DNA of 64,000 bases, from contig NZ_LWLN01000001.1 of NCBI RefSeq assembly GCF_001953745.1, positions 682,001-746,000 on the forward strand. The letters run 5' to 3'. The notes beneath the pieces are model-generated. The model had not been told where the DNA came from. It searched no databases and worked only from the letters and a program-made list of their open reading frames with translations. The position numbers were made by a program, and so were the translations under genes. This document shows, piece by piece, positions 50,980 through 59,779 of this stretch. The DNA is from Natrinema saccharevitans. GTDB taxonomy: Archaea > Halobacteriota > Halobacteria > Halobacteriales > Natrialbaceae. Position 1 is the first letter of the stretch; each line of letters begins with the position of its first letter.

Positions 50980-51525
50980 GTGTCGTTCGGTTGCAGGCCC
51001 CGACACAGCGAAACACAATCCAGCGAGCCCGCCGGTCACAGTTACGACTGGGCGGCGGGACGTCGGCACATCTTTATTTCGCCAACGTCAATGGTGGATT
51101 GCTCCCGCTACGCGGGGGCCTCAGTTGAGTCGGAGTGTGTAGTTGGTCCTGGACACTCCGACTCGGCGCACTTTCGTGCGCATCCGTGTGTTACGCAACC
51201 AACCATAAAGAACGTTAGGATGTTGACTGGTTGGGCCGGGGTTGTCGTCCGGACCGTGAGTTTCCGGAGCGGACCGCGCGTTGTGCCTGTGACGGTATCC
51301 GACCCCAAGGACTCGATACCCTTCTTTCTCGAATCAACTTAGGGACAAAAACGAAACGACGCTCGAGCGAAGCGGCCACCTCGAGAAATTTCGTCGATCT
51401 CCCCGAACCTGTTGGGAGTTACGCGTGGGTTTCGAAGCCGTTCGCCTCGAGTAATCTGTCTCTTTCTCGTGGAATCTACTCACGAATACATTAAATAAGA
51501 AAAATATTTATAGTACAAGTAAAAT
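50980..51525. other. Intergenic region holding the hairpin cluster
   Basis: Apart from the structured segment at 51066-51210, no gene is seen in these 546 nt. The composition falls from about 51340 onward (AAATTTCG, CATTAAATAAGAAAAATATTTATAG) towards the A+T-rich promoter of the lipoprotein gene at 51526; TATTTATAG at 51506-51514 is a likely but close TATA box. Confidence 0.45.
51066..51210. ncRNA. Candidate structured RNA: three adjacent hairpins flanked by TATA boxes
   Basis: Three hairpins are stacked in 81 nt: GCTCCCGC-TAC-GCGGGGGC (51101-51119), GAGTCGGAGTGT/ACACTCCGACTC with a 14-nt loop (51127-51164), and GCGCAC-TTTC-GTGCGC (51166-51181), which on the minus strand has a GAAA tetraloop. 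A minus-strand TATA (CTTTATGG, about 51202-51209) and a plus-strand TATA (CTTTATTT, about 51072-51079) each lie some 25 nt outside the outer hairpins, so either strand could be transcribed from the first hairpin. The minus strand is favoured by the tetraloop. No protein gene fits. Confidence 0.5.
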
Positions 51526-52038
51526 ATGTTCTCTAACCGGATGGATTTCAGCCGACGAAAACTCCTCGGAACAGTCGCTGTCGGACTTGTATCGAGTACT
51601 GCTGGTTGTACCTCGCGACTAATTCCCGAAGATGTTCACTTAGTTTACATATCCATAATAAATATGCATAATGAACGTGTAGATGTAACAGTAACGGTAC
51701 GTGCTGCCAAGTCAGAACCAGTGGCTGAAACGATAACGCTCGAGTCGACTCAACGCGGACAGGACATGGATGAGACACCGCTCCCACCGTATCAAGAGTA
51801 CGTCCCTGCTATTTGGGAGGAGAAAGCGGAGTATTTCGAAGTGACGGGAGAACTCAGTGGAGTAAACGAACAGTTCTCTACAGTTGGTGAGGCAACCGAA
51901 GAAAGCAATTATATCGGACTATACGGGCACGTCCATCCTAGTGGTGAGTCACTGATCTGGTCGGTTGAGCGGATCGATGCTAAAAACGTTCCAGAATATC
52001 GAGAGGAAGTTAGCCGTTTTACAAACAGTTCGCGGTAA
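51526..52038 (+). CDS. Tat-type lipoprotein, unknown function
   Basis: A 170-residue protein with the haloarchaeal Tat-lipobox pattern SRRKLLGTVAVGLVSSTAGC, so it is exported folded and lipid-anchored at Cys28. The mature part is a beta-rich domain (VYISIINMHNERVDVTVTV) with no known family. Codons such as ATA, TTA, AGA and AAT are frequent, unlike neighbouring genes, which points to recent acquisition or relaxed selection. An ATG at 51541 (MDFSRRK) is an alternative start. Confidence 0.75.
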   Translation: MFSNRMDFSRRKLLGTVAVGLVSSTAGCTSRLIPEDVHLVYISIINMHNERVDVTVTVRAAKSEPVAETITLESTQRGQDMDETPLPPYQEYVPAIWEEKAEYFEVTGELSGVNEQFSTVGEATEESNYIGLYGHVHPSGESLIWSVERIDAKNVPEYREEVSRFTNSSR

Positions 52039-52304
52039 CACCATACTATTTGAAGTTTCAGGCGTAGTTTCCGATAGGACTGTGCCGTCCATATTAGGAG
52101 TGTTCGCGGTACGGATGCAGGGAACTCACCGCGGAAATTCGCATATTTTCTCCGATAGCACTCTCGCAGGTAAGCTTTGATACAGCCACACGGACCCGGA
52201 TTACGGAACTCGAGCCACCCCGAAAAGAGACGATCCCAGTTCACTCGAGTCGGCTAGAGTGTGTCTCGATCGAAAATCGCACTCGATCGGGTCGAGGACT
52301 GAGA

Positions 52305-52940
52305 CTATTCGGCTTCCGGAATCGCCGCGTCGTCGACGTAGGGCAGTTCGCGAGCCGTCTCGCGGACCGCGCCGGCGTTTGACTTCATCAGCGCCGTCGT
52401 GTCCCAGACGCCCTCGACGAGGGCCTTGCGCTGGGCGTCGTCGACGGTGACGTCGATCGTCTCGTCGCCGTAGGTGACTTCCTCGGCCTCGATGTCGATT
52501 TCGATCTCGCCGTCGGGGTTCTCGTCAACCCAGTCCTGCAGGGCCTCGATCGTCTCGCTGTCGGCCGTGACGGTCGGGATCCCGAGCGCCAGACAGTTGC
52601 CGGCGAAGATCTCGGCGAAGCTCTCGCCGATGATCGCGTCGATGCCCCAGCGCATCAGCGCCTGCGGGGCGTGTTCGCGCGAGGAGCCACAGCCGAAGTT
52701 GCTGTTGACGACCATCACCGAGGAGTCCTGATAGCGGTCCTCGTTGAACGGGTGCTCTTTCTGGTTGTCGTCGTCGTCGAACCGCAGATCGAAGAACGCG
52801 AACTCGCCCAGCCCGTCGAAGGTGACGACCTTCATGAAGCGGGCGGGGATGATCTGGTCGGTGTCGATGTCGTTGCCTCGGATCGGGACGCCCGAGCCGG
52901 CGACGGAGTCGACCTCCGGAATCTCGATTTCGTCGCCCAT
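52305..52940 (-). CDS. leuD: 3-isopropylmalate dehydratase small subunit
   Basis: A 211-residue swivel-domain protein. GNDIDTDQIIPARFMK, VMVVNSNFGCGSSREHAPQALM and IIGESFAEIFAGNCLALGIPTV are diagnostic for LeuD. With LeuC it isomerises 2- to 3-isopropylmalate. The ATG shares its A with the TGA stop of leuC (TGATG), so translation is coupled. Confidence 0.95.
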   Translation of the reverse strand: MGDEIEIPEVDSVAGSGVPIRGNDIDTDQIIPARFMKVVTFDGLGEFAFFDLRFDDDDNQKEHPFNEDRYQDSSVMVVNSNFGCGSSREHAPQALMRWGIDAIIGESFAEIFAGNCLALGIPTVTADSETIEALQDWVDENPDGEIEIDIEAEEVTYGDETIDVTVDDAQRKALVEGVWDTTALMKSNAGAVRETARELPYVDDAAIPEAE

Positions 52941-54364
52941 CAGGCGGTCACCTCCGTTTCCGGCAGCTCTCGAACGTCGGTCACTTCGCCGGTGATCGCC
53001 GCCGTGGCGACCATCTGCGGGTTCATCAACACCGTGCGGCCGGCCTTCGAGCCCTGTCGGCCGACGAAGTTCCGATTCGAGGAGGAGGCACAGGCCTCGT
53101 CGCCCTCGAGCTGGTCCTCGTTCATGCCCAGACACATCGAACAGCCGGCGTTGCGCCACTCGAAGCCGGCCTCCTCGAAGGTGTCTTTGAGCCCTTCCTC
53201 CTCGGCGGCCTTCTGGACGCGCTGGCTGCCGGGGACGACCATCGCGCGGACGTCGTCGTCGACCTCCCGTCCCTCGACGATCCGGGCGGCGCGTCGCAAG
53301 TCGGGCAGGCGGGCGTTCGTACAGGAACCGAGGAAGGCCACGTCGATGTCGTAGCCCTCCATCGTCTCGCCGGGCTCGACGCGCATGTGTTCCTGTGCGC
53401 GTCGGGCGGTGTCCTGTTTCTCCGCGGGCAGCGACTCCGGCTCCGGGATCGGATCCGTGATGCCGATCCCCTGGCCGGGCGTGGTCCCCCAGGTGACGAC
53501 CGGCTCGAGTTCGTCGGCGTCGATGTGAACGACGTCGTCGTACTCGGCGTCCTCGTCGCTCCGGATCGACTCCCAGTAGGGTTTGAGTTCGTCGAACTTC
53601 TCCGGGTTCTCCCGGAAGTAGTCGGTCTCTTCCAGCCACTCGTAGGTGGTCTCGTCGGGGTTGACATAGCCCGCGCGAGCGCCGCCCTCGATGGACATGT
53701 TACAGATCGACATCCGGCCTTCCATCCCGAGGCTCTCGATGGCTTCGCCGGCGTACTCGTAGACGTAGCCGACGCCGCCCTCGGTGCCCAGCCGGCGGAT
53801 GATCTCGAGGATGACGTCCTTGGCCTCGACGCCGTCGCCGAGTTCGCCGTCGACCTGGATCTTGCGGACCTTCTGTTTCTCCATGGCGACGGTTCCCGTC
53901 GCGAGCACGTCGCGGATCTGGGAGGTCCCGATGCCGAAGGCGAGCGCGCCGAAGGCACCGTGGGTCGAGGTGTGGCTGTCGCCACAGACGATCGTCTTGC
54001 CGGGCTGGGTCAGTCCCTGCTCCGGTCCGATGACGTGGACGATCCCCTGATCGCCCGTCGTCGGGTCCGAGAAGTCGATGCCCGCCTCGCGGACGTTTTC
54101 CTCGAGTTCGGCCATCATCTCCTCGGCCGCGTCCTCCTCGTAGGGGCGGGACTGGTCGGCCGTCGGGACGATGTGATCGACCGTCGCGTGGGTCAGTTCG
54201 GGGTAGGCGACCTCGAGGTCCCGTTCGCGGAGCATGCCGAACGCTTGCGGGCTCGTGACCTCGTGGATGAGGTGGAGCCCGACGAACAGCTGATCCTGTC
54301 CGGTCGGCAGCGTGGTGACTTTGTGTCGGTCCCAGACCTTGTCGTACAGTGTGTCCTCGCTCAT
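52940..54364 (-). CDS. leuC: 3-isopropylmalate dehydratase large subunit
   Basis: A 474-residue aconitase-type [4Fe-4S] enzyme. [64 protein letters not shown] and the later [15 protein letters not shown] carry the Cys cluster ligands. It overlaps the 98-residue ORF upstream as ATGA and leuD as TGATG. Length is normal. Confidence 0.95.
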   Translation of the reverse strand: MSEDTLYDKVWDRHKVTTLPTGQDQLFVGLHLIHEVTSPQAFGMLRERDLEVAYPELTHATVDHIVPTADQSRPYEEDAAEEMMAELEENVREAGIDFSDPTTGDQGIVHVIGPEQGLTQPGKTIVCGDSHTSTHGAFGALAFGIGTSQIRDVLATGTVAMEKQKVRKIQVDGELGDGVEAKDVILEIIRRLGTEGGVGYVYEYAGEAIESLGMEGRMSICNMSIEGGARAGYVNPDETTYEWLEETDYFRENPEKFDELKPYWESIRSDEDAEYDDVVHIDADELEPVVTWGTTPGQGIGITDPIPEPESLPAEKQDTARRAQEHMRVEPGETMEGYDIDVAFLGSCTNARLPDLRRAARIVEGREVDDDVRAMVVPGSQRVQKAAEEEGLKDTFEEAGFEWRNAGCSMCLGMNEDQLEGDEACASSSNRNFVGRQGSKAGRTVLMNPQMVATAAITGEVTDVRELPETEVTA

Positions 54365-54657
54365 TCCTCTACTACCGTGTCGCTGTCGGAGCGTCGTCCG
54401 TGTTCGGTCCCGCGTTCGAAGACCCGGTTCGCATCGTCGGCCTCCTTCGGCGGCGTGTGGTCGACGTCGCGCATGGTCCCTTTCGTGTCGGCCCGTTCGT
54501 CGGTCTCGTCAGCGTCGTCGGGCTCGGTCGCATCGGGCGTGCCACCGTCCGCTGCGACGATCGGCCCGCGGCTGAACAGTCGACCGGCCGTCTCCCCGGT
54601 GTAGGGGTTGGTGTGGCTGATCTCGGCCATCGTATCCGTGTTGTCGTTTGCTGTCAT
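54361..54657 (-). CDS. Small acidic ORF inside the ilv-leu operon
   Basis: A 98-residue protein, [39 protein letters not shown] followed by a disordered acidic region. It starts 11 nt after ilvC and overlaps leuC by 4 nt. The motif NPYTGE...LFSRGP looks conserved-type rather than random. Function unknown; an ATG at 54630 is an alternative start. Confidence 0.65.
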   Translation of the reverse strand: MTANDNTDTMAEISHTNPYTGETAGRLFSRGPIVAADGGTPDATEPDDADETDERADTKGTMRDVDHTPPKEADDANRVFERGTEHGRRSDSDTVVEE

Positions 54658-54667
54658 GGGTTCGCTC

Positions 54668-55717
54668 TCAGTCGTCCGCCTGCACCTGGACGGACTCGTC
54701 TTCCGTTTCCTCCTCGTCGGCCCACGCGAACAGGTCGCGCAGGCGCTCGCCGACCTGTTCGATCTCGTGGTTCTTCTCGGCCTCCCGGAGCTGGTTGTAG
54801 CTCGGGCGACCGGCCTGGTTCTCGAGGATCCACTCGCGCGTGAACTCGCCGTCTTGGATCTCTTCGAGGGTCTCCTCCATGTTCTCGCGGACGGTCTCGT
54901 CGACGATGCGGTCGCCCCGGGAGAGACCGCCGTACTCGGCGGTATCTGAGACGGAATCCCACATCTCGGCGTGGCCGCCCTCGTACATCAGGTCGACGAT
55001 CAGCTTGAGTTCGTTGAGACACTCGAAGTAGGCGATCTCCGGCGAGTAGCCGGCGTCGACCAGCGTCTCGTAGCCGTGTTTGACCAGCGAGGTGACGCCG
55101 CCACAGAGGACGGCCTGCTCGCCGAAGAGGTCCGATTCGACCTCCTCCCGGAACGTCGTCTCGATGACGCCGGCGCGGGTACAGCCGATCCCCTTCGCGT
55201 ACGCGAGGGCGCGCTCCTGTGCGTCGCCGGTCGTGTCCTGATAGACCGCGAGCAGACCGGGGGTCCCCTCGTCGTTCTCGTAGTTGCGCCGGACGAGGTG
55301 GCCCGGGCTCTTGGGCGCGACCATCGTCACGTCGACGTCTTCCGGCGGCTCGATCTGGGCGTAGTGGATGTTCAGCCCGTGGGCGAACTGCAGCGTGTCG
55401 CCGGCCTCGAGGTTCGGCGCGATGGCGTTCTCGTAGACGTCCGCCTGGACGGTGTCGGGCACGAGGACGGAGACGTAGGAGGCCGCCGCGACCGCGTCGG
55501 CGGGGGTCTCGACCGTCAGCCCGTCCGCTTCGGCGGCCGACCGGGAGGACGAACTCTCGCGCAGGCCGACGATCACGTCGACCCCGCTGTCGTGGAGGTT
55601 CAGCGCGTGAGCGTGGCCCTGGCTCCCGTAGCCAAGCACGGCCACGGTCTCGTCGTCGAGCGTCGATACGTCTGCGTCGTCGTCGTAGTAGATGTCGGTG
55701 GTGAATTCGTCAGTCAT
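54668..55717 (-). CDS. ilvC: Ketol-acid reductoisomerase (NADP+)
   Basis: A 349-residue class I KARI. NAD(P) motif [67 protein letters not shown], and the C-terminal helical domain with [53 protein letters not shown] holding the Mg ligands. It converts acetolactate and acetohydroxybutyrate to dihydroxy acids. The start overlaps ilvN by 8 nt. Confidence 0.95.
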   Translation of the reverse strand: MTDEFTTDIYYDDDADVSTLDDETVAVLGYGSQGHAHALNLHDSGVDVIVGLRESSSSRSAAEADGLTVETPADAVAAASYVSVLVPDTVQADVYENAIAPNLEAGDTLQFAHGLNIHYAQIEPPEDVDVTMVAPKSPGHLVRRNYENDEGTPGLLAVYQDTTGDAQERALAYAKGIGCTRAGVIETTFREEVESDLFGEQAVLCGGVTSLVKHGYETLVDAGYSPEIAYFECLNELKLIVDLMYEGGHAEMWDSVSDTAEYGGLSRGDRIVDETVRENMEETLEEIQDGEFTREWILENQAGRPSYNQLREAEKNHEIEQVGERLRDLFAWADEEETEDESVQVQADD

Positions 55718-56369
55718 CGTCTGCTGTGTAGGGTTCGTCGTGGTTCGCCTCGTCGGCGGGCTGTGCCGTCGCGCCGGCCGTCCCCGTCGGGTCGGTTCCG
55801 CGGGCCAGCGCCGTCGTCCCGGTCCGAGAGATCTCCCGGATCCCGAACTGGCTGAAGGTCTCGACCGCGGCCTCGATCTTCTGGCGCGCGCCGGTGACCT
55901 CGACCGTCGCCGTCTCCGGACTCGAGTCGACGGTCTTGCCGCCGTACATCTCGGCGACGGCGGCGATCTGTGCGGGGTCGTCGGCGTCGACCTTGATCAG
56001 CGCGAGTTCCCGGCGCATGGCGTCGGGCTCGAGTTCGCGCACCGCGATGACCGGGACGAGCTTGCGCAGTTGCTTTTTGACCTGATCGATGCCCGGATCG
56101 GGCTCCTCGACGACGATCGTCATCCGAGCGCGGTCGTCGTCCTCGGTCGGCCCGACCGTCAGGCTCTCGATGTTGAACTGTCGGCGCGAGAACAGGCCCG
56201 AGACGTCCGAGAGGACGCCGGGCTCGTGTTCGACCAGCGCCGAGATGACGGTCCGGCGGGGGTCGTGGGTCGCTTCGACCTCGGGATCGATGCGGATGCC
56301 CTGCTTGTTGCGCCGTCCCGCGGGAGTCGGTCGCTCTTCCGGTGGTGGGCCCTCGAGTCCCTTCTTCAT
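55710..56369 (-). CDS. ilvN: Acetolactate synthase small (regulatory) subunit
   Basis: A 219-residue protein with an N-terminal basic extension and an ACT domain ([39 protein letters not shown]), then a C-terminal domain [28 protein letters not shown]. It probably mediates feedback inhibition of IlvB by valine. Start overlaps ilvB as ATGA. Slightly longer than bacterial IlvN because of the tails. Confidence 0.94.
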   Translation of the reverse strand: MKKGLEGPPPEERPTPAGRRNKQGIRIDPEVEATHDPRRTVISALVEHEPGVLSDVSGLFSRRQFNIESLTVGPTEDDDRARMTIVVEEPDPGIDQVKKQLRKLVPVIAVRELEPDAMRRELALIKVDADDPAQIAAVAEMYGGKTVDSSPETATVEVTGARQKIEAAVETFSQFGIREISRTGTTALARGTDPTGTAGATAQPADEANHDEPYTADDD

Positions 56370-58183
56370 AGCTGGTCCTCCGTGAGTGCGAACTGGCCGT
56401 TGTCGCCGCCAGAGGGCACCATCGGGTAGACGTTTGCGTCGGGATCGATGTGGACGTCGATCACCGAGGGGCCGTCGTACGCGATGGCGTCCGCGACGGT
56501 GTCGGCGACGTCGTCGTAGTCGTCGATCCGGTACCCCTGCGCGCCGAAGGCCTCGGCGAGCTTGTCGAACTCGGGCATCCAGCCGTAGTCCGAGGCGGCG
56601 TGTCGGCCCTCGAAGAAGGCGTCCTGCCACTGTCGGACCATCCCGATGTACTCGTTGTTGAGGACGGCGACCGTGATATCGAGGTCCTCGCGGACCGCGA
56701 CCGACAGCCCCTGCATCGTCATCAGGAACGAGCCGTCGCCGTCGATACAGACGACGTCCTGGTCGTCGTCGGCCGCCAGTCGCGCGCCGATCGCCGACGG
56801 CAGGCCGTAGCCCATCGCGCCGAGCCCGTGACTCGAGACCCACGTGCGGGGCTCGGTGTAGGTCCAGTACTGGCAGGCCCACATCTGGTGCTGGCCGACG
56901 CCGGTCGTGACGATGGTGTCGTCGTCGGTGGCCTCGTCCAGGGCCTCGACGACGAACTCCGGCTGGACCGGCTTGTCCTTCGGCGCGTCGTAGGCCATCG
57001 AGTAGTCGGACTTCCACTGCTGGCACTGGGCGCGCCACTTCTTGGCTTCCGGCGAGTCGTCGACCGCCTCGGCTAACTGCTCGACGACGGTTTCGGCGTC
57101 GCCGACCAGCGGGTAGTCCGCGTAGATGTTCTTCGAGATTTCGGCGGGATCGATGTCGACGTGGATGACCTCCGCGTCGGGCGCGAAGGTCTCGATGCCG
57201 CCGGTCAGGCGGTCGTCGAACCGGGTGCCGATCCCGATCAGGGTGTCACAGTGGGTGATCGCCATGTTGGCGTAGCCGGTGCCGTGCATCCCCGCCATCT
57301 CGAGGGATAGCTCGTGATCCTCGGGGAAGGACCCGATGCCGGGCATCGTGGTGACGACCGGGATCTCGTGTTCGATCGCGAACTCGCGGCAGGCCTCGCT
57401 GGCCTCGCCCTTGATGACGCCCCCGCCAAGCAGCATGACGGGGCGGTCGGCGTTCTCGATCCGCTCGGCCGCGGCCGCGACGGTCTCCTCGTCGGCCCGC
57501 TCCTGGACCTCGTAGGTGTCGGGCACTGCCGGCGCGTCGGGCTCGCGGTCGGTCTCGCCGTTGGTGACGTCTTTCGGCAGGTCGACCAGGGTCGGCCCCG
57601 GTCGTCCCTCGCGGGCCAGCGCGAAGGCCTCGCTGACGTCGTTGCCGACGGTGTCGGAACTGCTCGCGAAGGTGTTGTCCTTCGTGATCGGCGTCGTGAC
57701 GCCGGTCGTGTCGGTCTCCTGAAAGGCGTCGTTGCCGACGAACTCCGTCGGGACCTGCCCGGTCAGCGCGAGCATCGGGTCCGAGTCCATGTCGGCGTCG
57801 GCGATGCCGGTCACGAGGTTGGTCGCGCCCGGTCCCGACGTGGCCAGACAGACCCCTGGCTCGCCCGAGACGATGCCGTAGGCGTCGGCAGCGTGGGCCG
57901 CGCCCTGCTCGTGGGCCATCATCACGTGATCGATGTCCGAATGGTACAGCGCGTCGTAGACGGGCATGATCGCCCCGCCCTGCACGCCGAAGGCGTACTC
58001 GACGCCCGCGTTCTCCAACGCGCGGACGACCGATTCGGCACCCGAGGTAACGGGCTCGGTCGTCGTCTCGGAGTCGCTCGTCGCGTCCTCCTCGACGGCC
58101 GCGTCGGGCGCGGCGCTGTCGGTGATCTGGTCGTCGTCCTGTTCCTCTTCCGCTGGCGAAATCTTTGCTGCGCGTTCGCTCAT
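56366..58183 (-). CDS. ilvB: Acetolactate synthase large (catalytic) subunit
   Basis: A 605-residue TPP-dependent enzyme. After an acidic N-terminal extension of about 45 residues it reads VVRALENAGVEYAFGVQGGAIMPVYDAL, MMAHEQGAAHAADAYG (activating Glu), GVCLATSGPGATNLVTGIADA, and the TPP/Mg motif DVVCIDGDGSFLMTMQGLSVAV followed by NNEYIGMVRQWQDAFF. It condenses pyruvate to acetolactate, or pyruvate and 2-oxobutyrate. A Shine-Dalgarno-like GGGAGG lies upstream of the ATG. A coupled 18-codon ORF and an upstream 28-codon ORF precede it. Confidence 0.95.
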   Translation of the reverse strand: MSERAAKISPAEEEQDDDQITDSAAPDAAVEEDATSDSETTTEPVTSGAESVVRALENAGVEYAFGVQGGAIMPVYDALYHSDIDHVMMAHEQGAAHAADAYGIVSGEPGVCLATSGPGATNLVTGIADADMDSDPMLALTGQVPTEFVGNDAFQETDTTGVTTPITKDNTFASSSDTVGNDVSEAFALAREGRPGPTLVDLPKDVTNGETDREPDAPAVPDTYEVQERADEETVAAAAERIENADRPVMLLGGGVIKGEASEACREFAIEHEIPVVTTMPGIGSFPEDHELSLEMAGMHGTGYANMAITHCDTLIGIGTRFDDRLTGGIETFAPDAEVIHVDIDPAEISKNIYADYPLVGDAETVVEQLAEAVDDSPEAKKWRAQCQQWKSDYSMAYDAPKDKPVQPEFVVEALDEATDDDTIVTTGVGQHQMWACQYWTYTEPRTWVSSHGLGAMGYGLPSAIGARLAADDDQDVVCIDGDGSFLMTMQGLSVAVREDLDITVAVLNNEYIGMVRQWQDAFFEGRHAASDYGWMPEFDKLAEAFGAQGYRIDDYDDVADTVADAIAYDGPSVIDVHIDPDANVYPMVPSGGDNGQFALTEDQL

Positions 58184-58236
58184 CGGTTGCCTCCCGCCGT
58201 TGGCCGGCGATCGGGTGGTGTACGGTAGTGTGTCAT
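58180..58236 (-). CDS. Mini-ORF coupled to ilvB (doubtful)
   Basis: An 18-codon frame from ATG 58236 whose TGA overlaps the ilvB ATG (ATGA). It could aid translational coupling of ilvB. The overlap may be chance because the open frame continues upstream. Confidence 0.25.
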   Translation of the reverse strand: MTHYRTPPDRRPTAGGNR

Positions 58237-58310
58237 CTGGGGGGTTGCTGATCGCTCGGAGAACGATGCGGCGAATTCGGGTCTGAAGCGACGAAGTACT
58301 ATATGAGGGG

Positions 58311-58397
58311 CTATGCTGCCCCTACAATACGAATCGAACCGAACGCGCTGCTGTCGACCGCGTTGGCGGACGTCGACAGGGAAGCGCCGACCGTCAT
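58311..58397 (-). CDS. Leaderless upstream ORF before ilvB, possible leader peptide
   Basis: A 28-codon ORF whose ATG lies about 30 nt after the TATA box at 58423-58430, so the transcript would start at or just before it. Its first 21 codons use the usual GC-ending codons; then codons 22, 24 and 25 are ATT, ATT and GTA (Ile, Ile, Val), rare forms here, followed by GGG GCA GCA and TAG. The stop lies inside a hairpin AGGGGC-AGCATA-GCCCCT. This layout resembles leader peptides that attenuate branched-chain amino acid operons. Confidence 0.4.
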   Translation of the reverse strand: MTVGASLSTSANAVDSSAFGSIRIVGAA

Positions 58398-58422
58398 TAC
58401 TGTCTACGTAGCTTTCTCGAGG

Positions 58423-58430
58423 GATATAAT
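58423..58430 (-). promoter_or_regulatory. TATA box upstream of the ilvB leader
   Basis: ATTATATC on the minus strand, about 30 nt before the ATG of the 28-codon ORF and about 240 nt before the ilvB start. It implies that the ilv-leu transcript begins near 58400 with a leader of over 200 nt before ilvB. Confidence 0.55.
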
Positions 58431-58509
58431 CCTTACGAGTGACCCGGGACCGATCGCTCGAACGCGATAGCCGGGGCTCGCGGACGGTGGCAAACGGGGA
58501 GGACATCCC

Positions 58510-59743
58510 TCAGATCCGCACCTCCTCCTCCTCGTTCCGGCGCTCGACGCCGGCCTCTTCGGCGAAGCGCTCCAAGTCGTCGACGGTGACCCGGCGCTTC
58601 TCGGCCCCGTAGTCCTTGACGCGGCGGGTGACCGCTTTGACCTGGTCGTCGGTGGGCTCGAAGCCGCGCTCGACGAGTCGCTCCCGGACCGAGTGAGTCC
58701 CGGTGTGTTTCCCCATGACCAGTCGACGCTCGGCCCCGACCATCTCGGGGGTCATGACGCCGGGCTCGAAGGTGTCGGAGTTCTCGATGACGCCGGCGGC
58801 GTGGATGCCGCTCTCGTGGGAGAAAGCGTTGGAGCCGACGACGGGCTTGTTACCCGGCGTGTCCATGCCGCTTTTCTCCTCGACGACGCTCGAGAGTTCG
58901 GTGATGCGCGTCGTATCGATCCCGGTATCGCACTGGTAGAGCGACTCGACGGCCATCACGTACTCCTCGTAGGCTGCGTTGCCGGCCCGCTCGCCGATCG
59001 AGTTGACCGAGACCTGGGCCTGTGCCGCGCCGGCTTCGATACCGGCCAGCGCGTTGGCGGTGGCCAGTCCGAAGTCGTCGTGGGTGTGAACGTCGACGCG
59101 CGCGTCGGTGTGGGCACAGACCTTCTCGATCATGGCCCGGAACCGGGTCGGCGTCGCGACCCCGCAGGTGTCGGGGATGTTGATCCAGTCGGTGCCCGCC
59201 TCCGTGACCGCTTCGATCACGTCGATCAGGTACTCCTCGTCGGTCCGGGTCGCATCCATCGGCGAGAACATGCAGGTCACGCCCGCCTCTTTGATGCGCT
59301 CGACCGACTCGACTGCGCGCTGTACGACTTCCTCCCGGGTGGCGTGCATCGAGTCCTCGATCTGGACGTCGCTGGTGGACACGAACGTATGCACCATCTC
59401 GACGCCGGAATCGAGGGCCGCTTCGATATCACCGTCGACGACGCGGGCTAAGCCACAGGTCGTCGAACTGGTTGCCGAAGCGATATCACGAACGGCTTCG
59501 AACTCCGCGTCGGAGTTGACCGGGAACCCGGCCTCGATGACGTGGGTTCCCATCTCGTCCAGGATGGACGCGATCTGCCGTTTGTCGTCGTAGGAAAACG
59601 ATGTGCCGGGCGACTGTTCGCCGTCCCGGAGGGTCGTATCGAAGACACGTGCTGACTCTATTTCGTCAGTGGAATCTAACGTGCCCTGGAAGAACTCGAC
59701 CCCCCTGACTGTTGTCAGAGGATGGGCTGTCTTGTGAAGACAT
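58510..59743 (-). CDS. leuA: 2-isopropylmalate synthase-like protein (frame interrupted near the 5' end)
   Basis: About 410 residues. The body matches the isopropylmalate/homocitrate synthase TIM barrel: VFDTTLRDGEQSPGTSFSYD, MGTHVIEAGFPVNSD, THDDFGLATANALAGIEAGA, VNSIGERAGNAAYEE and HESGIHAAGV. It lacks the long C-terminal regulatory domain of bacterial LeuA. The first in-frame ATG (59553) would delete the conserved first strand with the catalytic DTTLRDGEQ. No ATG, GTG or TTG exists upstream in frame, but an ATG at 59743, about 31 nt after a TATA box, leads MSSQDSPSSDNSQG and would join the body (VEFFQGTLD) if one G of the G6 tract at 59700-59705 were absent. Natural frameshift, phase variation or sequence error are all possible. 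Confidence 0.75.
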
Positions 59744-59770
59744 TGTATCTGAACCCGAGGTGCGACGAGG

Positions 59771-59779
59771 TATATAAAA
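59771..59779 (-). promoter_or_regulatory. TATA box of leuA
   Basis: TTTTATATA on the minus strand is centred about 32 nt before the ATG at 59743, which fits a leaderless or nearly leaderless transcript and supports that ATG as the leuA start. Confidence 0.65.

Noticed and set aside
51066-51345. Remnant of a TnpB/IS200-IS605 element
   Set aside because: The hairpins recall IS605 ends, but no TnpA or TnpB motif could be found in any frame, so only the structured RNA call is kept.
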